From: Alienimonas californiensis
GTDB lineage: Bacteria; Planctomycetota; Planctomycetia; Planctomycetales; Planctomycetaceae
Assembly: GCF_007743815.1 (NCBI RefSeq)
Contig: NZ_CP036265.1
Location: forward strand, 5,401,823-5,465,822
DNA: 64,000 nucleotides
Direction: 5' to 3'
Below, one piece after another: positions 1 to 9,200 of this stretch. Positions within the stretch are counted from its first letter, which is position 1. The number at the start of each line of letters is the position of its first letter. Position numbers and translations under genes: made by a program. The notes below the pieces were generated by a model that saw nothing but the letters and a program-made list of their open reading frames with translations, did not search any database and was not told the DNA's origin.

Positions 1-909
<909 letters not shown>

Positions 910-939
910 TTCCGGCCGTCTGACAATCAGGGATCGCCA

Positions 940-970
940 GCGTCCCGGACCCTCCGAGGGTCCGGGACGC
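940..970. terminator. Hairpin terminator between convergent fbaA and ruvA
   Basis: Bases 940-953 and 957-970 form a perfect 14-bp GC-rich stem with a 3-nt loop, 30 bp after the aldolase stop and 26 bp before the ruvA stop. There is no clear T tract on either side, so it would be a bidirectional, non-canonical terminator. Function is inferred from position and structure. Confidence 0.6.
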
Positions 971-996
971 TTCGCTGCGCCCTCTGCCGATCGTTC

Positions 997-1620
997 TCAG
1001 GTGCGTCCCAGCCGATAAATCTCCGTCAGCAACGTCTCGACGGTCTTGCCCTTCGCCCCGGCGTCGCGGGCGGCCTCGACCTTTTTGCGGGCCTCGACCT
1101 GCGAGTGGCCGAGGGCGACGAGGGCTTCGACGGTCTCCCGTTCCACGTCCGTCTTGGGCGATTCGCCGTCCGGCAGGTCGCGTTCGGGCATCAGGGCGAA
1201 GCGGGTCATTTTGCGGCGGAGCTTCGCCACAATCCGTTCCGCCATCGCGGCGCCGATGCCGGGGAGCGTGGTGATCTCCTGGACGTCCGATTCCTCGATC
1301 GCCGCGGCGACGTCCCGCACCGGGCGGACCATCGCCCGCAGGGCCTTCTTCACGCCGACGCCGTCGACGCTGCAGACCAGTTCGAAGAACTCCCGCTCCA
1401 CCGGCGTGAGGAACCCGATCAGCCGCGGCGTCAGCCGGCCCTTCTGCGGGTTGCCCTCAATGAACTCGATCGTCCGCAGCGTGACCTCTTCACCCCGCTT
1501 CGGGCCGAGTTGCCGGCGGACGAAGTCCGGCACGAACACCTCGTGTTCGACGTAGCCGCACTGGAGGTACGCCGCCGTCTCGGAGAGTTCCGTCAGGCGG
1601 CCGGTGATCTTGGTAATCAT
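997..1620 (-). CDS. ruvA: Holliday junction branch migration protein RuvA
   Basis: The 207-residue protein matches RuvA layout: an N-terminal OB-fold domain starting MITKITGRL, two helix-hairpin-helix motifs ([13 protein letters not shown] near residue 85 and [13 protein letters not shown] near 120), and a C-terminal domain III ([18 protein letters not shown]) that contacts RuvB. RuvA binds four-way junctions and loads the RuvB motor. It lies downstream of ruvC on the same strand but is separated from it by a long perfect inverted repeat, so the two may not be fully co-transcribed. No ruvB is seen in the window. The OB domain is divergent from the enterobacterial form. Confidence 0.9.
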   Translation of the reverse strand: MITKITGRLTELSETAAYLQCGYVEHEVFVPDFVRRQLGPKRGEEVTLRTIEFIEGNPQKGRLTPRLIGFLTPVEREFFELVCSVDGVGVKKALRAMVRPVRDVAAAIEESDVQEITTLPGIGAAMAERIVAKLRRKMTRFALMPERDLPDGESPKTDVERETVEALVALGHSQVEARKKVEAARDAGAKGKTVETLLTEIYRLGRT

Positions 1621-1667
1621 GCAGCAACAGTAGCGACGAGGGCGGCGGCGGCCGTTGGATGAAGCAT

Positions 1668-1740
1668 CAAGACCAAGAACTCAAGAACCAAGGCCCCGGC
1701 AGCGGGACGCTCCTTTTTGGTTCTTGAGTTCTTGGTCTTG
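1668..1740. repeat. 24-bp perfect inverted repeat between ruvC and ruvA
   Basis: Bases 1668-1691 are the exact reverse complement of 1717-1740, with a 25-nt spacer. The arms (core CAAGAACTCAAGAACC) are strikingly AT-richer and purine/pyrimidine-biased compared with the surrounding ~70% GC sequence, which suggests a separate origin. On transcription it would form a very stable hairpin between the ruvC stop at 1753 and the ruvA start at 1620. It could act as terminator, attenuator or mRNA processing site. Confidence 0.85.
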
Positions 1741-1752
1741 GAATTTGACCTT

Positions 1753-2307
1753 CTACGCCGCGACGGCCCGCAGGCGGCCGAAGACGCACAACGCGGCGGC
1801 GGCGGCGTCGGCCACGTCGTTCGGCTCCAGCACGGCTTTCAGGCCCAACTCGGCGCTGACGGACCGCTGCATCTGGGCCTTGTCCGCTCGGCCGTTGCCG
1901 CAGGCGCGGGCCTTGATCGCGGTCGGGGCGAGGGCCTCCACCGGCACGCCCTCCTCGCCGGCGGCGAGCAGGATGGCGCCGCGGCAGTGAGCCAGTTTCA
2001 GGCTGCTGGCGTAGTTCCGACCGTGGGCGAACACCTGTTCGACGGCGATCAGCCGGGGGGCGAACTCGCGGATCAGCTCCCGCACCCCGCCGCCGATCTC
2101 CGCGACGCGGACGGACAGCGGGTCGTCGGGATTCGACTTCAACACCCCGCCCTCCACCAGACGCGGGCCGCGGGGGGTGAGTTCGAGGACGGCGTACCCG
2201 GTGCGGTTCAGCCCGGGATCCAGCCCCAGGCAGCGGGCCGGCCCGGCCGGCTGGGCGCGAGACGCCGCGGCGCCGGTGGGCAGCGGGAGCACGGCGGCGG
2301 GTTTCAT
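1753..2307 (-). CDS. ruvC: Crossover junction endodeoxyribonuclease RuvC
   Basis: I chose the ATG at 2307, giving 184 residues, because it overlaps the ispF stop codon (ATGA) and the open frame upstream has no RuvC similarity. The four acidic active-site residues are visible: D30 in LGLDPGLNRTGYAV, E90 in LIAVEQVF, and D164/D167 in NDVADAAAAALC. Their spacing matches E. coli D7/E66/D138/D141. RuvC cuts Holliday junctions at matched positions after branch migration by RuvAB. There is a short Ala/Pro-rich N-terminal extension of about 23 residues. The one-base overlap with ispF suggests translational coupling. Confidence 0.93.
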   Translation of the reverse strand: MKPAAVLPLPTGAAASRAQPAGPARCLGLDPGLNRTGYAVLELTPRGPRLVEGGVLKSNPDDPLSVRVAEIGGGVRELIREFAPRLIAVEQVFAHGRNYASSLKLAHCRGAILLAAGEEGVPVEALAPTAIKARACGNGRADKAQMQRSVSAELGLKAVLEPNDVADAAAAALCVFGRLRAVAA

Positions 2308-2819
2308 CGTTCGTCCCTGAACAGCAGAACGACGGCGTCCGCCGTCAGCGCCTCGCCGCGGCCGACCGGCCCGACGGCCTCGCCGCTTTTCGCCTTCACG
2401 TTGACCACGTCCGGCGACACTCCCAGCAGCTCCGCCAGTCGGGCGGCGATGGGCTGTTTGAACTCGCTGAGCTTCGGCCGCTCCGCGTGCACGGTGCAGT
2501 CGAGGTTGCCGATCCGCCAACCGCGGTCGGCGGCTTGGCGGACGGCTTCGCGGAGGAAGTCGGCGCTGTCGCGGCCGGCGTTCGCCGGGTCGGTGTTGGG
2601 GAAGAGTTCGCCGATGTCCCCCGCCCCGCAGGCGCCGAGGATCGCGTCGGTCACCGCGTGGGCCAGCACGTCGGCGTCGCTGTGTCCGACGAGGTGAAAC
2701 GCCACCGGCACCTCCACCCCGCCGAGCAGCAGCGGCTTGGCGATGTCGCTGTCCCGGGCGACGCGGTGCGTGTCAGACCCCGCCCCGACGCGGTACGGCG
2801 GGGGGCTGGGAGGCGACAT
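2304..2819 (-). CDS. ispF: 2-C-methyl-D-erythritol 2,4-cyclodiphosphate synthase IspF
   Basis: The ATG at 2819 gives 171 residues, normal for IspF; an upstream in-frame start at 2897 would add 26 residues without family character. Metal-binding residues are present in GAGSDTHRV and in the later HSDADVLAHAVTDAILGA block, and the GDIGELFPNTDP loop and C-terminal VNVKAKSGE segment are conserved. It makes the cyclodiphosphate intermediate in the non-mevalonate isoprenoid pathway, in the cytoplasm. It is the first gene of an ispF-ruvC-(ruvA) run. The region 2820-2976 separates it from a divergent lipoprotein gene and must hold its promoter. Confidence 0.95.
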   Translation of the reverse strand: MSPPSPPPYRVGAGSDTHRVARDSDIAKPLLLGGVEVPVAFHLVGHSDADVLAHAVTDAILGACGAGDIGELFPNTDPANAGRDSADFLREAVRQAADRGWRIGNLDCTVHAERPKLSEFKQPIAARLAELLGVSPDVVNVKAKSGEAVGPVGRGEALTADAVVLLFRDER

Positions 2820-2976
2820 GGGTACAGTCTTCGGTGCGGCCGACGCACGAATCGGCGTCGCATCGCGGACCCTAGTCCCCGCCCGCAGAACCGGCAAGAT
2901 CGACCGTGCTGCCGACGCCCGACCCCCGAAAGGTCCGTTGACCGCCGGCGACGTCCGAACCTAGCGTCGCCGTCGC

Positions 2977-3930
2977 ATGCGCCGCCCCCCGTCCCGCCGC
3001 CGCTTCGCTCGTCTCGTGCCGGGGACCGCGGCTGGATTGATGGCGGTTTGCGGAGCCGTACTCGGCTGCGGACTGACGGCCGGCTGCGCCCTCTTCGATC
3101 AATCCGTCGAGGCGATGACCACCGGCGGCTACGACGAGAGCCCCGTCGACGACCCGCGGATGGCGGCGTTTCGGCCCGTCATCGATCAGATTTTGCTCGA
3201 CGTCGTGCTGGTCGAACGCCCGGCGGACGACCCGCTGCTGGGCCGGGCGCTGTGGGACTCCGTCGGCGAGATCGGCGCCGTGGACGCCGACCGGGCCGGC
3301 CGGCTGCGCTCCGCCGGCTTCCGCGTCGGCGTGGCCAGCGCCGACCCGCCGGAGGCGGTGCGGGCCCTGATCGAACGGCAGGAGGTGATCGGCACCCCCC
3401 TGCCCAACAGCCGCACGACCCGCCTGGGAGCCGGCGACCGCGACAACGAGGTTCAGGTGAACCGGATCACCCTGCGCGTCGGCGGCGACACGACACTTCC
3501 CACCGCCCCGCGTCAGAGCGATCTGCTGGTCGTAACCCCCGCGGCGAACGGCAAACCGAGCCGCACCGAATCGTTCGACACCGCCACCGGACAGATGCGC
3601 ATCGGCTGCCGCACGCCGCAGAAGGGTTGGGTCACCTTCGACCTCACCCCCGAAATTCACCACGGCCCGCAGGCGATGCGGGCGGTGCCGGGTCCGGCGG
3701 GGCTGGAGACCGCCCACGGCCAGCGGGTGCGGGCCTGGCCAGACCGTTCCTTCGAAGTGACGCTGACCGTGGGCGACAGCGTGATCTTGGGCCTGCGGAA
3801 CGACGCCGCCCCGGACAGCCTCGCCGCCGCCCTGCTCGCCGCGGAGAAGAACGGCCACGCCACCGACCGCGTGCTGGTCGTCCGCCTCGCCGACATCCGC
3901 CAGATCGAAGGCCGCAGCGAGGGGCGGTAG
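2977..3930 (+). CDS. Secreted lipoprotein of unknown function
   Basis: The 317-residue protein has an Arg-rich N-terminus, a hydrophobic stretch, and a lipobox-like LTAGC ending near residue 37, so it is probably exported and lipid-anchored. The rest (VDDPRMAAFRPVIDQILLDVVLVERP and a later EIHHGPQAM block) resembles no family I recognise; similar proteins are common in planctomycetes (from memory, not searched). Its stop codon lies inside a 71-bp inverted repeat shared with the convergent ubiX gene. The C-terminal segment, VLVVRLADIRQIEGR, looks like a folded beta-rich end rather than a membrane anchor. Confidence 0.75.
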   Translation: MRRPPSRRRFARLVPGTAAGLMAVCGAVLGCGLTAGCALFDQSVEAMTTGGYDESPVDDPRMAAFRPVIDQILLDVVLVERPADDPLLGRALWDSVGEIGAVDADRAGRLRSAGFRVGVASADPPEAVRALIERQEVIGTPLPNSRTTRLGAGDRDNEVQVNRITLRVGGDTTLPTAPRQSDLLVVTPAANGKPSRTESFDTATGQMRIGCRTPQKGWVTFDLTPEIHHGPQAMRAVPGPAGLETAHGQRVRAWPDRSFEVTLTVGDSVILGLRNDAAPDSLAAALLAAEKNGHATDRVLVVRLADIRQIEGRSEGR

Positions 3931-3997
3931 GGTCCGCACTGCGGACCGTCGCCCGTTTCGCCAATCCTCTTGGAACGGTCCGCAGAGCGGACCCTAC
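3927..3997. repeat. Inverted-repeat element, GGTCCGC family, copy 1
   Basis: Arms 3927-3949 and 3975-3997 are 23 bp long and pair with one mismatch around a 25-nt spacer. Each arm is itself a smaller inverted repeat (GGTCCGC..GCGGACC). The outer edges carry the TAG stop of the lipoprotein gene (3928-3930) and the TAG stop of ubiX on the other strand (3994-3996), so the element exactly fills the gap between two convergent genes. A close relative lies at 19405-19477. It is probably a bidirectional terminator, and may be a mobile palindrome. Confidence 0.85.
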
Positions 3998-4638
3998 GTG
4001 CCCCAGCGGGTCATCAGATCCCGGTCGATCCCGAGTTGATCGACGATCCGGGCGACGACGAAGTCGACCAGGTCGTCCACCCCGTTCACCCCGTGGTAGA
4101 AGCCCGGCATCGCCGGCAGCAGCACGGCCCCGGCGGCGGCGACGGTTTGCATATTGCCGAGGTGAATCGCCGACAGCGGCGTCTCCCGCGGCACGACGAT
4201 CAGCTTGCGGCGCTCCTTCAGATGCACCGCGGCGGCCCGGTGGATCAGGTTCGAACAGAGCCCCCCGGCGACGCTCGCCAGCGTGCCCATCGAACAGGGG
4301 CAGATCACCATCCCGCCGGTCCGAAACGACCCGCTCGCCGGCCCCGCGGACCAGTCGACGTGCCGGTGAACTGTCAGCGCGCCGCATCCCTCCGGCACGG
4401 GTTCGAGCGGCCGGTCCGACCACGGGAACCGCATCGTGAACAGTGCTTCGACGTCGAGTGTCACCGGGCTGAGGTCCGTGTGCAGTTCATCGCGGAACAC
4501 CTGCACCGCCGCCGGGCTGAACACCGCGTGCACGTCCCGCCCCGCGGCCAGCAGGACCCGCAACAACCGCACCGCATAGGCGGCGCCGCTGGCCCCGGTG
4601 ACGCCGACGACCAGCGGAGGTTCGCGCGGCTCCGTCAT
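3994..4638 (-). CDS. ubiX: Flavin prenyltransferase UbiX
   Basis: The 214-residue protein shows the UbiX/Pad1 flavoprotein pattern: GVTGASGAAYAVRLL at residues 13-27, the CSMGTLASVAGGLCSNLI segment near 110, and a C-terminal ETPLSAIHLGNM block with the GF-H-GV end. UbiX makes prenylated FMN for UbiD-type decarboxylases, in the cytoplasm. It sits downstream of ubiE/menG on the same strand, so the pair probably belongs to menaquinone synthesis. UbiX- and UbiD-type proteins also serve the late futalosine route; I infer that use but see no other pathway gene here. Confidence 0.93.
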   Translation of the reverse strand: MTEPREPPLVVGVTGASGAAYAVRLLRVLLAAGRDVHAVFSPAAVQVFRDELHTDLSPVTLDVEALFTMRFPWSDRPLEPVPEGCGALTVHRHVDWSAGPASGSFRTGGMVICPCSMGTLASVAGGLCSNLIHRAAAVHLKERRKLIVVPRETPLSAIHLGNMQTVAAAGAVLLPAMPGFYHGVNGVDDLVDFVVARIVDQLGIDRDLMTRWGT

Positions 4639-4639
4639 A

Positions 4640-4728
4640 CCAGCCCGAACCGCAAGCGTCGGCCGTCGGCAGAGCCGGCGGCGGGAAGCGTCAGGTGACG
4701 CACGGCCGAGGCTTGCGCCTCGGGCTGG
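4640..4728. repeat. Inverted-repeat element, AGCCCGA..CGCAAGC family, copy 1
   Basis: Arms 4640-4666 and 4702-4728 are 27 bp and pair with about three mismatches around a 35-nt spacer. The core resembles the element at 9485-9602. It fills the gap between ubiE/menG (stop at 4739) and ubiX (start at 4638) on the minus strand, so any transcript running between these genes would fold here. Confidence 0.8.
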
Positions 4729-4738
4729 GACTTTTCAC

Positions 4739-5488
4739 TCACGGCTTCCTCGCCGTGTAGAACGTCGCCGCGCCGAAGCCGAGGGGTTGAAAGTTGCAAT
4801 CCGCGAAGCCGGCCTCGCGGAACAGGTCGCACAGTTCCTCGCCGTCCGGGAAGACCGCGGCGCTGGCGGGGAGGTAGTCATAGGCGCTCTCCGGGTTCCC
4901 CGCGGCCCAGCGGCCGAGCACGGGGACGACGCCGCGGAAGTAGAGCTTGAACAGCGGGGCGAGCAGCGGGTTCGTCGGCCGGGAGGTTTCGAGGATCAGC
5001 AGCACGCCGCCGGGGGCGAGAACGCGGTAAAACTCCGCGAGGCCGCGGCGGGTGTCGGCGACGTTGCGGAGCCCAAAACCCACCGAAACCGCGGTGAACG
5101 CCGCGTCGGCGAACGGCAGGGCCTCGCCGTCGCCCTCGACCCAGGCGATCTCCCCCCGGCGGTCTTTGCGGGTCGCCTCGGCGAGCATCTGGTGGGTGAA
5201 GTCCGCCCCGACCACCCGCAGGTCCGGCCGCCGTTTGCGGAGGGCGAACGCGAGGTCGCCGGTGCCCGTGCAGCAGTCCAGCGCCGGTCCGGCCCCGAGA
5301 TCCGCCCGGCTGATCCGCCGGCGCCAGAGCACGTCGAGCCCGCCGGTCATCAGGCGGTTCATCAGGTCGTACCGCCCGGCGATCGCCCCGAACATCCGCC
5401 GCACGCGCTCGGTCGACTTGTCGACGGCCGGAGCGGCGGCCGGCATCGGCGACGGCGGGGGGGCGGGCGGAGGGGCGGTCGCGGTCAT
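4739..5488 (-). CDS. ubiE: Demethylmenaquinone/ubiquinone C-methyltransferase (UbiE/MenG)
   Basis: I chose the ATG at 5488, giving 249 residues; the frame stays open to 5590 but the extra 34 residues look like non-coding sequence. The class I methyltransferase core is clear: VRRMFGAIAGRYDLMNRLM near the start, the SAM-binding segment LDCCTGTGDLAFAL, VVGADFTHQML, and the UbiE signature NVADTRRGLAEFYRVLAPGG. It adds the last methyl group to the quinone ring. Planctomycetes use menaquinone, so MenG is the likelier role. An Ala/Pro-rich N-terminal tail precedes the domain. Confidence 0.92.
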   Translation of the reverse strand: MTATAPPPAPPPSPMPAAAPAVDKSTERVRRMFGAIAGRYDLMNRLMTGGLDVLWRRRISRADLGAGPALDCCTGTGDLAFALRKRRPDLRVVGADFTHQMLAEATRKDRRGEIAWVEGDGEALPFADAAFTAVSVGFGLRNVADTRRGLAEFYRVLAPGGVLLILETSRPTNPLLAPLFKLYFRGVVPVLGRWAAGNPESAYDYLPASAAVFPDGEELCDLFREAGFADCNFQPLGFGAATFYTARKP

Positions 5489-5609
5489 CAGCGTCGAATC
5501 ATCCGCGATCGCCCCGGCCGCTTCACCCGTGCCGCCCGGTTCGCCGTCGCCGGTAGGCGGCGCGCGTCGTTCCAGGGTCGCGCCGCCCAACGGCGACGGC
5601 GAAGCGGGG

Positions 5610-5879
5610 CTAATCCGCGAGCAGTTCGTCGCGTTCGCGCTTGGTCATGTCGAGGTCGAACATCAGGTACTTGATGTCGAGCCGAAGCTGCGAAAGGGCC
5701 TCCTGCACGACGCCCAGGATCCGCCGACGCCGCCGGACGCTCTCCACGACCTGGGAGAACGGCTTTTCGAGGGCCGGCTGAAGCTCCGGGGGCAGCGCCG
5801 CGATCTGCCGGGCCAGTTCGACCAGTTCGTTCGGTAACTCGTCGTCGTGGCGGGGCAGCCGACTGCGGGAGCTGATCAC
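5610..5879 (-). CDS. Small conserved coiled-coil protein
   Basis: This 89-residue protein starts with GTG at 5879. It is rich in charged and leucine residues: a basic patch VVESVRRRRRILGVV in the middle followed by EALSQLRLDIKYLMFDLDMTKRERDEL, predicted by eye to be a helical or coiled-coil protein. I recall similar short proteins in other planctomycetes but cannot assign a function. It is first in a minus-strand run with ubiE and ubiX. No DNA-binding motif is evident. Confidence 0.7.
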   Translation of the reverse strand: MISSRSRLPRHDDELPNELVELARQIAALPPELQPALEKPFSQVVESVRRRRRILGVVQEALSQLRLDIKYLMFDLDMTKRERDELLAD

Positions 5880-6231
5880 GGTGACGGACCGGGCAGGAAT
5901 TTCGGAAAAATGAACTCCGGGGCGGCCGCCGGTCCGTCGTCGGTCGCATTCGTGAGCTATGCCGATGCTCGCCGGGCGACGGTGGGGCTGTCAACGGGGC
6001 GACCCGACGAAACCTCGTCGCCGATGCGGTCCGGTCGATCCCGCCGACCCCACCGTCCGGGTCGATCGGTGGCGTGGCGGCCTCACAGCTGGGGGATGTC
6101 CCGTTTGCGGGAGTCCTCGGCGAGCCGCCCGGCCGGCGAGCGGTCTTCCCCCGGACGGCCGACTGGAACTAGCGTCCCGACGGACCGCCGGCGCCCGCGG
6201 TTCGCGTTTCGTCCCCCGACCGTCGCTGCCC
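5880..6231. other. 352-bp divergent intergenic region
   Basis: This gap separates the small coiled-coil gene (minus) from the 1084-residue secreted protein (plus). The stretch near 5900-5920 (AATTTCGGAAAAATGAA) is the only AT-rich patch and is a plausible promoter location for the minus-strand operon. The frame of the plus-strand gene is open through the gap, but I see no signal peptide or family character before 6232. No RNA gene or clear repeat was found. Confidence 0.5.
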
Positions 6232-9200
6232 ATGCGTCGCCGCGATTCCCGCCGCCGACCCCGGCCGGTCCTTCCCGGCGCCCTGCTCGCCGCCATCGGA
6301 CTGCTGGGAGTGAGCGGCCTCCTGGGAGCGGGCCCCGCCCCGGCGCCGGCCCAGGAACCGGTCGAGCTGCGCATTCCCGAGGCGGCGGACCCCGCCGACG
6401 ACGCGACGACGACCGTCCCGGAGCTCCCCGACGCGGTGCCCGGCCGGCCACGGTTCTTCACCGATCCGTGCGGGGAAGCCTGTGCGGTCGAGTGGACGGC
6501 GACCGCCCCCGGCGACCTCACTCCGGCGCAGGTGAAGTTCTTTCCCGAAGACGGCGCCGCGGAGCCCGGGTGCGCCCAGGCGGTGTGGATCAAAACGCAA
6601 CCGGACATGGTGCTGCGGTTCGATCGGGCGCTGCCGCCCTCGGCGGCGATCGACGAACTGACGGCCTCTGTCGCCGTGTTCACGACGCTGCGGTGCGCCG
6701 CGGCGGTGCGGGTGTCGTTTCCGAACGCGATCGACCCGAACACCGGCCTGCCGGCCACGGCGTGGATCGCGGGCCGCCCGTCCCCCGCCGCGACGTTCGC
6801 CTGGCGGACGCTGACGACGGCGACCACGGAGGCGGCGCTGAACGACGCCCGCCGCCGGGTGCGGCTGTCGCTCGGCCCGGACCCGACCACCGGCGACGCC
6901 GCCGCGAACCTCACCGGCGCCGTCGTCGACCGGGCCGGCGTGCTGCTGTGGACCGACGGCGGAACCGGCGGCCCGGCGCCGTTGCGGGTCGACGATCTGC
7001 GCGTCGGCCCGCTGGTTCCCGTCGGAGCGTTGAACCTCGACGAGACGGCGGAGGCGTACGTCACCCCGCCGGATCCGAAGCGGCGGGTGATCGTCAACGG
7101 CGGCCGGGTCACGCTGGACGGCGAACCGTTCTTCCCGCGGCTGACGTTCGCCCATGAGGTCGATCCGGCGTTGCTGGCGATCTCCGGGTTCAACCTCATC
7201 CAGGTCCGGGACTGGCGGGATCGGGACCTGCTCGACGCGATCGCCGCGGCGGGCATGGGCGCCGCCGCCCAACCGCCCAGCCCGGGGGAGGCGGGCGCCG
7301 GGCCGGCCGATCTGAACGAACCCGTGGATGCCGGACTGGCGCCGTTCGGGCCGGGCACCGACGCGATCTGGCTGTGGAATCTCGGCCCGCGGATTCCCGG
7401 GGAGCCGGCGTGGGTGGCGGCGACGGAGGCTTGGGTGGACGCCGTACGGGCCGCGGACACCGCCCGCGATCGGCCGACGCTCATCGGCGTGACGGGGTCG
7501 GAGCGGGCCTACTCCCGCCTCGCGGACCTGTTGGGCGTCAGCCGGATGGTGCTGGGCACGGCGCTGCCGCTGTGGGAGCACACCGCGCTGCTGCGCGAGG
7601 TCGCCGACCGCAAGGCCCGACCGGGCGAGCCGCTGTTCACCTGGATTCAAACCGCCCCGCACGGTCGCACCGCCGCGATGCGCGAGGCGGCGGGGCTGGA
7701 ACCGGCCGTGCTGGAGCCGGAACTGATCACCCGGCAGGCGCTGGGGGCGGTCGCCGCCGGCGTGAAGGGGCTGGGCTACTGGATCACCGAACCGCTGGAC
7801 GACTCGACGCCCGGCCGGACCGAGCGCCGCCTGGCCCTCACGCTGACGAACCTGCAACTGGCGGCGGTCGAGCCAATTCTCGCCTCGGCGACAAACGTCG
7901 CCCCGCTGCGGATTCTGCCCGCCACGACCGGCGACCCGCGGGAGGCGAACCGGACGCGGGGGAGCTTCGGCGCGGTCACGAACCTGCTGGCCGGCTCGTT
8001 GGCCGGCGACGACGACACCCGCGGCGTGGGCACGGGCGGACAGTCGACCTTCGGCGGGGGCTTCGGCCGGACCGCCTCGCTGGACGGCGCCGCGATCGCC
8101 CGCGGCGGGACCGGCGCCACCGACGCCCGCCCCGCCGGCCAGGCGACCGGCGCCCTGCTCAGCGACGGGGCGGACCGGCTGGTCGTCGCCGTCTGGCACG
8201 GCGAGGACGATCAGTTCGTGCCCGGCCCGGCGCCCTTCACCTCCGCGACCTTCACCGTCCCCGGCGCCCTGGCGACCGCCACCGCCTGGCGGATCACGCC
8301 CACCTCCGTGAGCTCCCTCCCCCACGAGCAGGTCACCGGCGGGATGCGGGTGACGGTCCCGAACTTTGGCGACGGGGCCATCGTGCTGGTCACCCCGAAT
8401 CATCAGGGCGTGAACCACCTGCGGCGGCGGGTCGCCAAGCTGGCCCCCGGAGCCGCGACCGCCGCGGTGCACCTCGCCCGCTTGAAGATCGAACGCACCC
8501 GCGTCACCGACGTCCAACTGCGGCCCCGGGTGTTCGACGGCCGGGAGCTGGACGCCCTGCTCCGCAGCGCCGAATCGAAGCTCGACGACGCGGAGCGGAT
8601 GCTCAAACAGCACGACTGGGACCGCGCGTTCGTCGCCGCGGAACTGGCCCGGCGGTTCGCCCGCTCCGTGCAGCGGATTCACTGGGATCGGCTGGTCACG
8701 GAGAGCCGCCTCAACGGCATCCCGAACGCCAGCCCGCACCTGATCGCCTTCTCCACCCTGCCGGATCACGTGCTGATGATGCAGCGCGTCGGGTTCGCCG
8801 GCCGTGGGCGGCCCGTCGCCCTGCTGCCCGCGCCGCGGCGGGACCGCAGCGCCGGCGCCGCCCCCCTGCCCTCCTCTGAGGACGAAGACTCCGACGACCC
8901 CGCCGCACAGTTCGACGGCCGGGTGTACTACGGGGCGCCCGCGTCGATCGCCGCCGCCGCGGTGCTGGACGAGGGGGAACTGCAACTCAGCGCCCAACCC
9001 AAGACCGGCTACGACCGCCCCACGCTGCTCGACCGCGGTCTGGTCGTGGTGGAGACGGCCCCGGTGGACATCCCCGCCGGGCACGCGGCGGTCATCCGGG
9101 GCGAGGTGAAGATCAGCGGCCCGATCCTCGGTAACGGCGAGGGCGTGACCGTGCACGACAGCTGGGCCGAAGAACTGGGCGGCCTCCGCTGGACCGGCGA

